Shown: piece after piece, positions 17,287 through 23,261 of the stretch
Layout of the letters: each line of letters starts with the position of its first letter
Numbering within the stretch: position 1 is the first letter of the stretch
DNA from: Frankiaceae bacterium
Lineage (GTDB): Bacteria; Actinomycetota; Actinomycetes; JAFAQI01
Assembly (NCBI GenBank): GCA_030840545.1
Contig: JAVEEH010000044.1
Span: 1-23,261 of the forward strand
Length of the DNA: 23,261 nucleotides
Reading direction: 5' to 3'
Position numbers and translations under genes: made by a program
The notes under the pieces: generated by a model
The model's database searches: none
What the model was told of the DNA's origin: nothing
What the model saw: only the letters and a program-made list of their open reading frames with translations

Positions 17287-17897
17287 GTGGTTGCTGCCTT
17301 GGCCTGCCGGTGGACCTCGACGATGCGCTGACCGACCGTGATGGTGGTGGCGACGGCCAGGCCCCACAGCCCGATCGCCCGCAGCACGGGAGCGTCGAAG
17401 AGGCCGGACAATCCGGTCAGCACCAGGATGGTGATGAGTCGCTCCGAGCGCTCAGCGATCCCGACGTTTGCGGTCATCCCGAGCGACTCGGCCCGGGCTT
17501 TCGCGTAGGACGTCACCACCCCGGCGACGAGGTCATAGAGCGCGACAGCGCACAGCGTGATGTCGTTACCGTCGCCGGCGTACCAGAGGGCCAGCGCCCC
17601 GAAAACGGCACCGTCGCCCACCCGATCCATCGTCGAGTCGAGGAATGCGCCCCACTGCCCGCTGCTGCCGCGGACCCGCGCCACCGCCCCATCGAGCAGG
17701 TCGCTGAAGACGAACGCGGTGATGACGAGCGTGCCGACGAAGAACTTGCCGCGCGGATAGAACGCCAGTGCGCCGCCGGCGACACCGAGCGTGCCGACAA
17801 CGGTGAGCGCGTCGGGAGTGACACCCATCGCGGCGAGCCGCCTGGCAACCGGCTCGGTGACCCGGTTGATCTGCGGTCGGGCGTGGATTCCGAGCAT
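17283..17897 (-). CDS. pgsA: Phosphatidylinositol phosphate synthase (CDP-alcohol phosphotransferase)
   Basis: Makes phosphatidylinositol phosphate from CDP-diacylglycerol and inositol 1-phosphate, the lipid base for PIMs. The 204 residues have about six hydrophobic helices and the full CDP-alcohol phosphotransferase signature: D66, D69-G70, A73-R74, G83, D87 and D91. It was once named as phosphatidylglycerophosphate synthase, but the operon with PIM genes favours the inositol enzyme. The ATG at 17897 lacks a visible RBS. A TACGCT (-10-like) lies only 9 nt upstream at 17907-17912, so the transcript may be nearly leaderless. Confidence 0.95.
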   Translation of the reverse strand: MLGIHARPQINRVTEPVARRLAAMGVTPDALTVVGTLGVAGGALAFYPRGKFFVGTLVITAFVFSDLLDGAVARVRGSSGQWGAFLDSTMDRVGDGAVFGALALWYAGDGNDITLCAVALYDLVAGVVTSYAKARAESLGMTANVGIAERSERLITILVLTGLSGLFDAPVLRAIGLWGLAVATTITVGQRIVEVHRQAKAATT

Positions 17898-18047
17898 GGC
17901 AGGACCAGCGTAGCCAAGATCGCGGCGACGGCCGCGTCACCCGACCCGGCCCTTGTCTGACTGCCGGGGGTGGTGGAGGCTGCCACCAGCGCATCGATCT
18001 CCCGACCTCGATGCGGACGGTGACACATCCAGCAGGAGGCGAGCGCG
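17898..18047. promoter_or_regulatory. Divergent promoter region between pgsA and the EF-G-like gene
   Basis: This 150-nt gap must serve both directions. Toward pgsA, TACGCT at 17907-17912 (minus strand) is a possible -10 almost at the start codon. Toward the EF-G-like gene, a strong AGGAGG RBS sits 8 nt before the ATG, but no convincing -35/-10 pair is seen. No RNA gene or repeat is evident. Confidence 0.45.
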
Positions 18048-20210
18048 ATGGCCGACAAGTCGAACGCTTCAGGGGCCGCCGTCGGCAGGGCGCCCTCGGC
18101 CGACGAGCCCGCGCACATCCGCAACGTCGTGCTGGTCGGCCACTCGGGAGCGGGCAAGACGACTCTCGCCGAGGCCCTCCTCGTCGCGACCGGGACGATT
18201 CCCCGGGCCGGTCGGGTCGAGGACGGCACCACGGTCAGCGATTTCGACGAGGCCGAGGTTCGCCAGCAGCGGTCCATCTCGCTGACCCTCGCTCCGTTCG
18301 AGCACGACGGCATCAAGGTCAACCTGCTGGACACACCCGGTTACGCCGACTACACCGGCGACCTGCGTGCGGGGCTGCGAGCTGCCGACGCCGCGCTGTT
18401 CGTGGTGTCCTCCGCCGACAGCATCGATGGCACCACCCAGATGATCTGGGAGGAGTGCGCGAGCGTCGGCATGCCTCGGGCCGTCGTCATCACGCGACTC
18501 GACTCGCCTCGGGCGGACTTCGACGCGACCCTGGCCGCCGCCCAGGCGGCCTTCGGCGAGGGCGTGCTGCCGCTCTACCTCCCGATGCACGCCGACGACG
18601 GTGCGGTCGGCGGTCTGATCGGGCTGCTGTCGAAACAGATCTACGACTACACCGACGGCACCCGGGCCCAACGCGACCCCGACCCCCAGCACCTGCCGCT
18701 CATCGAGGAACACCGCAACGCGCTGATCGAGGGCATCATCGCCGAGTCCGAGGACGAGACGCTGATGGAGCGCTACCTCGGCGGCGAGGACATCGACACG
18801 AAGGTGCTCATCGACGACCTCGAGACCGCGGTCGCGCGAGGGACGTTCTACCCAGTGCTGGCGGCGTGCGCGGGAACCGGTCTAGGGATGGCGGAGCTGC
18901 TCGAGGTGCTGACGGCGGCCTTCCCCTCCCCGTTGGAGCACCCGCTGCTCCCGGTCACCCGGCCGGACGGATCGCCGGTGGAACCGCTCACCGCCGACCC
19001 GAAGGGCCGGCTGTGCGCCGAGGTCGTCAAGACCACGACGGACCCCTACGTCGGGCGCATCTCGCTCGTCCGCATCTTCTCCGGCACCCTGCAGGCCGAC
19101 GCCGTCCTGCACGTGTCGGGCCACGGCCTCTCCGAGCGCGGTCACGACGACCACGACGTCGACGAGAAGGTCGGGGCACTGTCTTCACCGCTCGGCAAGG
19201 CCCAGCGACCGGTGCCGCACGCCATCGCGGGCGACATCGTGGCCATCGCCAAGCTGGCCCGAGCCGAGACCGGCGACACGTTGTCCTCGAAGGACGACCC
19301 GTTGCTCGTGCACGCGTGGGAGATGCCCGAACCCTTGCTGCCGGTCGCCATCCAGGCCAAGAGCAAGGCCGACGAGGACAAGCTGTCGACCGGCCTGCAG
19401 CGCATCGTCGCCGAAGAACCGACCGTCCGCCTCGAGCGCAACGTGGAGACCCACCAGCTGGTGCTGTGGTGCATGGGCGAGGCGCACGCGGACGTGCTCA
19501 TCGACCGACTGAAGACCAAGTACGGCGTCGAGGTGGAGCCGGTCGAGCTGCGCGTCCAGCTGCGCGAGACCTTCGCGGGTCCTGCCCAGGGTCACGGCCG
19601 GCACGTGAAGCAGTCCGGCGGCCACGGCCAGTTCGCCGTCTGCGACGTCACCTTCGAGCCGACGCCGTCGGGCTCCGGATTCGAGTTCCTGGTCAAGATC
19701 TACGGTGGTTCCGTGCCCAACCAGTTCATCCCCTCGGTCGAGAAAGGCATCCGCGCCCAGATGGAGCATGGTGCAGCCGCCGGCTATCCCGTCGTCGACA
19801 TCCGAGCGACGCTGACCGACGGCAAGGCGCACTCGGTCGACTCTTCCGACATGGCGTTCCAGATCGCGGGTGGCCTGTCGTTGAAGGACGCCGCGGAGAA
19901 GACGCAGGTGCTCCTGCTCGAGCCGGTGCTCGAGATCGCCGTGCTCGTCGCTGACGACTACGTCGGCGCGGTGATGTCGGACCTGTCCACCCGGCGCGGC
20001 CGGGTAACCGGAACGGAGCCCGTCGGCAACAACGGGCGCACGTTGGTGCGAGCCGAAGTGCCCGAGATCGAGGTCACCCGCTACGCCATCGACCTGCGCT
20101 CGCTGTCGCACGGCACCGGGACGTTCACCCGCACCTATCAACGCCATGAACCGATGCCGCAACACGTCGCGCAGAAGGTCTTGGCCGAGGCTGGCACGAA
20201 GAGCGCGTGA
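18048..20210 (+). CDS. Elongation factor G-like GTPase (EF-G2/FusA2 type)
   Basis: Paralogue of translation factor EF-G, cytoplasmic. The 720 residues cover the G domain, domain II, and domains III-V; the QSGGHGQFAVCDVTFEP and KIYGGSVPNQFIPSVEKGI segments are clear EF-G domain IV features. The P-loop GHSGAGKTTL (31-40) is intact. The switch motifs differ from canonical EF-G. RGITI is replaced by RSISL (75-79), DTPGH by DTPGY (95-99) so the catalytic His is Tyr, and NKxD by TRLD (149-152). Similar changes occur in mycobacterial-type EF-G2, so this is a divergent paralogue, not the housekeeping EF-G. It starts at an ATG with AGGAGG upstream and overlaps the next gene head to tail. Confidence 0.94.
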   Translation: MADKSNASGAAVGRAPSADEPAHIRNVVLVGHSGAGKTTLAEALLVATGTIPRAGRVEDGTTVSDFDEAEVRQQRSISLTLAPFEHDGIKVNLLDTPGYADYTGDLRAGLRAADAALFVVSSADSIDGTTQMIWEECASVGMPRAVVITRLDSPRADFDATLAAAQAAFGEGVLPLYLPMHADDGAVGGLIGLLSKQIYDYTDGTRAQRDPDPQHLPLIEEHRNALIEGIIAESEDETLMERYLGGEDIDTKVLIDDLETAVARGTFYPVLAACAGTGLGMAELLEVLTAAFPSPLEHPLLPVTRPDGSPVEPLTADPKGRLCAEVVKTTTDPYVGRISLVRIFSGTLQADAVLHVSGHGLSERGHDDHDVDEKVGALSSPLGKAQRPVPHAIAGDIVAIAKLARAETGDTLSSKDDPLLVHAWEMPEPLLPVAIQAKSKADEDKLSTGLQRIVAEEPTVRLERNVETHQLVLWCMGEAHADVLIDRLKTKYGVEVEPVELRVQLRETFAGPAQGHGRHVKQSGGHGQFAVCDVTFEPTPSGSGFEFLVKIYGGSVPNQFIPSVEKGIRAQMEHGAAAGYPVVDIRATLTDGKAHSVDSSDMAFQIAGGLSLKDAAEKTQVLLLEPVLEIAVLVADDYVGAVMSDLSTRRGRVTGTEPVGNNGRTLVRAEVPEIEVTRYAIDLRSLSHGTGTFTRTYQRHEPMPQHVAQKVLAEAGTKSA

Positions 20211-20953
20211 TGACCCCAACGACACTCGACCTCGGCTGGACGTTGTCCGCGCCGTCCCGCACCGACCTCTGGAGCCGGTTCATCGCCGAGCAGAAGGTGG
20301 CGAGCATCGCCGAGATCGGCGTGTTCCGTGGTGAGTTCGCCGAGCAGATTCTCGGCGCCTGCCCGGACATCACCCGCTACTACCTGATCGACCCGTGGCG
20401 ACACCTGGACGACTGGGACAAGCCCGCCAACGTCAAGGACGGCAAGTTCGACAACTTCTACAACGCTGCGATGGCACGCACCGAGCCCTACAGCGACAAA
20501 AGGGTGGTCCTGCGTGGCCGGACGACGGAGGTGCTGCACGAGATCTCGGACGACGAGCTCGACCTCGCCTACATCGACGGCGACCACACGCTGCGCGGCA
20601 TCACCATCGACCTGATCCGGGCATGGCCGAAGGTCAAGGCCGGGCAGTTCGTCGGCGGCGACGACTTCTCCCTCCGGCTCTGGCAGCACAAGGGCGACTA
20701 CGAGCCGACGCTCGTCTTCCCCTACGCCGTCTACTTCGCCGAAGCCGTCGGCGCACCGATCTATGCGCTGCCGTTCGGTCAGTTCCTCATTCACAAGATC
20801 GACAGCGGCTTCGAGTTCCGGGACCTCACCGGCACCTACAAGGAGCTCGGACTGCGCAAGGCGTTCCGGCAGCAGGCCAGGCAGTCCGCCAGCCCGAAGC
20901 CGACGTCTCCGGACGCGCCGGCCGGCCTACTGAGCCGGCTGCGGCGCCGCTGA
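20210..20953 (+). CDS. Class I SAM-dependent methyltransferase (Methyltransf_24-like)
   Basis: Predicted methyltransferase, substrate unknown. The 247 residues hold motif I AEIGVFRGEF (34-43), an acidic residue after strand 2 (D61 in LIDPW), the YIDGDH segment (121-126) typical of Methyltransf_24 and metal-assisted O-methyltransferase-like folds, and GGDDF (149-153). A basic, Pro/Ser-rich tail ends LLSRLRRR. The ATG at 20210 shares one base with the EF-G-like stop (TGATG); the in-frame GTG at 20207 is the alternative start. It is probably co-translated with the EF-G-like gene. Its 3' end runs 27 nt into the end of the opposite-strand HIT gene. Confidence 0.87.
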   Translation: MTPTTLDLGWTLSAPSRTDLWSRFIAEQKVASIAEIGVFRGEFAEQILGACPDITRYYLIDPWRHLDDWDKPANVKDGKFDNFYNAAMARTEPYSDKRVVLRGRTTEVLHEISDDELDLAYIDGDHTLRGITIDLIRAWPKVKAGQFVGGDDFSLRLWQHKGDYEPTLVFPYAVYFAEAVGAPIYALPFGQFLIHKIDSGFEFRDLTGTYKELGLRKAFRQQARQSASPKPTSPDAPAGLLSRLRRR

Positions 20954-21511
20954 GTCGGACCCGGACGACCACGCCCGCGCGAGCAGCTCGCGGGTGTCGC
21001 CCAACAGCTGGGGGAGCACCTTCGTGTGGCCGACGACGGGCATGAAGTTGGTGTCGCCACCCCATCTCGGCACCACATGCTGGTGCAGGTGCGCCGCAAT
21101 GCCGGCGCCAGCCACCGCGCCCTGGTTCATGCCGATGTTGAACCCCTGAGCGTTGCTGACCGCGCGCAGCACCCGCATCGACTGCCTGGTGTAGGCAGCG
21201 AGCTCGCTGGTCTCTTCGTCGGTCAGGTCGGTGTAGTCCGCGACGTGGCGGAACGGCACCACCATCAGATGCCCGCCGTTGTAGGGATAGAGGTTGAGCA
21301 CCGCGTAGACGACCTGGCCGCGGGCGACGATCAACCCCTCCTCGTCTCCCATCGACGGGATCGTGCAGAAGGCGCACTGGTCGCCCTTGCCCTCCCCTTT
21401 GATGTAGGCCATCCGGTGCGGCATCCACAACCGCATGAAGGGGTCAGCCCCGCCCGCCCCGTGCTGCACCTGCCGCTCTGGCGGCAGCAGCGACGGATCG
21501 TCCTCAGCCAT
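20927..21511 (-). CDS. HIT-family diadenosine tetraphosphate (Ap4A) phosphorylase-like protein
   Basis: Likely breaks down Ap4A in the cytoplasm. With ATG 21511 it has 194 residues and closely resembles the mycobacterial HIT protein next to thrS and pgsA (Rv2613c), characterised as an Ap4A phosphorylase. The histidine triad is H141-L-H143-Q-H145 in HLHQHVVPRWGGD. The LNLYPYNGGHLMVVPFRHV segment (72-90) is typical of the family. A C46-x-x-C49 pair could bind zinc. It overlaps the thrS stop by 8 nt and has no RBS of its own, implying translational coupling. Longer upstream starts lie wholly inside thrS in another frame and are rejected. Confidence 0.92.
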   Translation of the reverse strand: MAEDDPSLLPPERQVQHGAGGADPFMRLWMPHRMAYIKGEGKGDQCAFCTIPSMGDEEGLIVARGQVVYAVLNLYPYNGGHLMVVPFRHVADYTDLTDEETSELAAYTRQSMRVLRAVSNAQGFNIGMNQGAVAGAGIAAHLHQHVVPRWGGDTNFMPVVGHTKVLPQLLGDTRELLARAWSSGSDSAAPQPAQ

Positions 21512-23261
21512 GCGCGTCGGCGGGCAGCAGGGTCTCCGGGTTGAGCGCGTCCGGTTCGACCTGCCGCGACGCGATGTTGCGGACGACCTCCACGATGGCC
21601 TCGTCGATCGGGACACCACGTCGTTCGACACCGTTGCGATAGCGGACCGAGACCGCCCCTGCCTCCACGTCGCGCGGCCCGGCGACGAACATGAACGGCA
21701 CCTTCTGCTGCTGGGCGTGGAGGATCTTCTTCTGCATGCGGTCATCCGAGGCGTCGATCTCGACCCGCACGCCTTCGCCCTTCAACCGTTCGGCGATGTG
21801 CTGGAGATAGTCGACGTTCTCCGAGCGGATCGGGATGCCCGCCACCTGCACCGGCGCGAGCCACGCCGGGAAAGCGCCGGCATAGTGCTCGGTCAGAACC
21901 CCGAGGAACCGCTCGATCGACCCGAACTTGGCCGAGTGGATCATCACCGGCTGGCGCCGGGACCCGTCCGAGGCCTGGTATTCCAACCCGAACCCGGCCG
22001 GCTGGTTGAAGTCGTACTGAATCGTTGACATCTGCCAGGTGCGGCCGATGGCGTCCCGCGCCTGCACCGAGATCTTCGGCCCGTAGTACGCCGCGCCGCC
22101 GGGGTCCGGCACCAGCGCGAGGCCGGTGTCGGTCGCGGCCTTCTCGAGGATGCGCGTCGCAGTCTCCCAGTCCGTGTCGCTGCCGATGAACTTTCCCGAG
22201 CTGTCGTCGCGGGTCGACAGCTCGAGGTAGAAGTCGTCGAGCCCGAAGTCCTTGAGCAGGCTCAGGATGAAGCTGAGCAGGTGTTGGATCTCTTCGGGTG
22301 CCTGTTCGGCAGTGCAGTAGGAGTGGGAGTCGTCCATGGTCAGCCCGCGCACCCGGGTGAGCCCGTGCACGACACCGGACTTCTCGTAGCGGTAGACAGT
22401 GCCGAACTCGAACAGCCGCATCGGCAGGTCACGGTAGGACCGCCCGCGCGACCGGTAGATGAGGTTGTGCATCGGGCAGTTCATGGCCTTGAGGTAGTAG
22501 TTGCTCCCCTCCATCTCCATCGGCGGGAACATCGTGTCCGCGTAGTACGGCAGGTGGCCGCTCGTCTCGAACAAGCCCTGTTTGGAGATGTGCGGGGTGC
22601 CGACGTAGTCGAACCCCTCCTCGATGTGCCGGCGGCGTACGTAGTCCTCCATCACCCGTTTGATGACGCCGCCCTTGGGGTGGAACACGACGAGGCCGGA
22701 GCCGATCTCGTCGGGGAAGGAGACCAGGTCGAGCTCGGCGCCGAGCCGGCGGTGGTCGCGACGCTCAGCCTCCGCGATCAGCTCGAGGTGGCCCTCGAGT
22801 GCCTCCATCGACTCCCAGGCGGTGCCGTAGATCCGCTGCAGCTGCGGGTTCTTCTCACTCCCCCGCCAGTACGCCGCCGCCGAGCGCGTGAGCTTGAACG
22901 CCGGGATCTTGCCGGTGGTGGGCAGGTGCGGCCCGCGGCAGAGGTCCTTCCACACCAGCTCATCGCGGCGCAGGTTGTCGTAGATGGTCAGCTCGTTGCC
23001 CCCGACCTCGACGTCGGCTCCTTCGGCCGACTCGGCTGTGCTGCCCTTGAGGCCGATGAGCTCGAGCTTGTAGGGCTCGGCCGCCAGCTCGCGGCGCGCC
23101 TCGTCGTCGCTCACGACGCGGCGCACGAAGCGCTGGCCCTGGCGGATGATGCGGTCCATGGCCTTCTCGATGGCCTTCAGGTCGTCGAGGGCGAAGGGGG
23201 TCGCCACGTCGAAGTCGTAGTAGAAGCCGTCCGTGACGGGCGGGCCGATGCCGAGCTTCGC
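21504..23261 (-). CDS. thrS: Threonyl-tRNA synthetase (5' end beyond the window)
   Basis: Charges tRNA-Thr. The open frame extends to the window edge, so the N-terminal TGS and part of the editing domain are missing; 585 residues are visible. The first residues, AKLGIGPPVTDGFYYDF, belong to the conserved editing-domain region. The class II catalytic core follows, with FHPKGGVIKRVMEDYVRRRH, the zinc Cys in MNCPMH (about 262 of the visible part) and zinc His in MDDSHSYC (about 313), then R/E-rich motif 3 around SIERFLGVL. The C-terminal anticodon-binding domain includes DASDDRMQKKILHAQQQKVPF. An internal ATG/GTG near 23207 is not the real start, because conserved family sequence continues upstream of it. 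Confidence 0.97.
   Translation of the reverse strand, partial: AKLGIGPPVTDGFYYDFDVATPFALDDLKAIEKAMDRIIRQGQRFVRRVVSDDEARRELAAEPYKLELIGLKGSTAESAEGADVEVGGNELTIYDNLRRDELVWKDLCRGPHLPTTGKIPAFKLTRSAAAYWRGSEKNPQLQRIYGTAWESMEALEGHLELIAEAERRDHRRLGAELDLVSFPDEIGSGLVVFHPKGGVIKRVMEDYVRRRHIEEGFDYVGTPHISKQGLFETSGHLPYYADTMFPPMEMEGSNYYLKAMNCPMHNLIYRSRGRSYRDLPMRLFEFGTVYRYEKSGVVHGLTRVRGLTMDDSHSYCTAEQAPEEIQHLLSFILSLLKDFGLDDFYLELSTRDDSSGKFIGSDTDWETATRILEKAATDTGLALVPDPGGAAYYGPKISVQARDAIGRTWQMSTIQYDFNQPAGFGLEYQASDGSRRQPVMIHSAKFGSIERFLGVLTEHYAGAFPAWLAPVQVAGIPIRSENVDYLQHIAERLKGEGVRVEIDASDDRMQKKILHAQQQKVPFMFVAGPRDVEAGAVSVRYRNGVERRGVPIDEAIVEVVRNIASRQVEPDALNPETLLPADAHG

Noticed and set aside
20927..21745. 272-residue version of the HIT protein
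   Set aside because: The added N-terminus lies wholly within thrS in another frame and has no family similarity; ATG 21511 matches the mycobacterial homologue.

Overview
The window is a high-GC stretch of an actinobacterial chromosome. Three things point there: the GC-rich third codon positions, the many GTG starts, and the gene order. The order thrS - HIT - pgsA - acyltransferase - pimA - pdxS - pdxT - yebC - ruvC - ruvA - ruvB - yajC - secD - secF - apt - rel is the conserved actinobacterial backbone. The phosphatidylinositol mannoside (PIM) genes and the mycobacterial-type HIT protein fit the same group. The genus cannot be told from the sequence alone. No RNA genes, insertion sequences, prophage or CRISPR arrays were found.

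Layout, read in the direction of the dominant minus strand (right to left). A thrS fragment enters at the right edge and overlaps a HIT-family diadenosine tetraphosphate phosphorylase gene. Then come two plus-strand genes, an EF-G-like GTPase and a class I methyltransferase, overlapping head to tail. The minus-strand run resumes with pgsA, a PIM acyltransferase and pimA, which make the first steps of PIM glycolipids. A membrane-anchored LemA-like small protein, the PLP synthase pair pdxS/pdxT and yebC follow. A plus-strand gene for a winged-helix plus DUF559 nuclease-like protein separates yebC from ruvC. The ruvC-ruvA-ruvB run has a perfect LexA/SOS box just upstream and continues through yajC, secD, secF and apt into the bifunctional (p)ppGpp enzyme Rel. 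Last is a GAF-PAS-GGDEF-EAL protein that runs off the left edge.

The minus-strand genes are tightly packed: secD/secF are 1 nt apart; secF/apt, ruvC/ruvA and pgsA/acyltransferase share 4-nt GTGA overlaps; pdxS/pdxT are directly abutted; thrS/HIT overlap by 8 nt. Functional themes are Holliday-junction processing under SOS control, Sec membrane-protein export, PIM lipid synthesis, vitamin B6 synthesis and nucleotide signalling (Rel, Apt, the c-di-GMP enzyme and Ap4A phosphorylase).

Most of the window is ordinary conserved backbone. The parts most worth a second look are the DUF559 gene placed divergently to the SOS-controlled ruv genes, the EF-G-like GTPase with altered GTPase motifs and its coupled methyltransferase, and the dual-domain c-di-GMP gene next to rel with a structured leader. 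No gap between genes exceeds about 150 bases.
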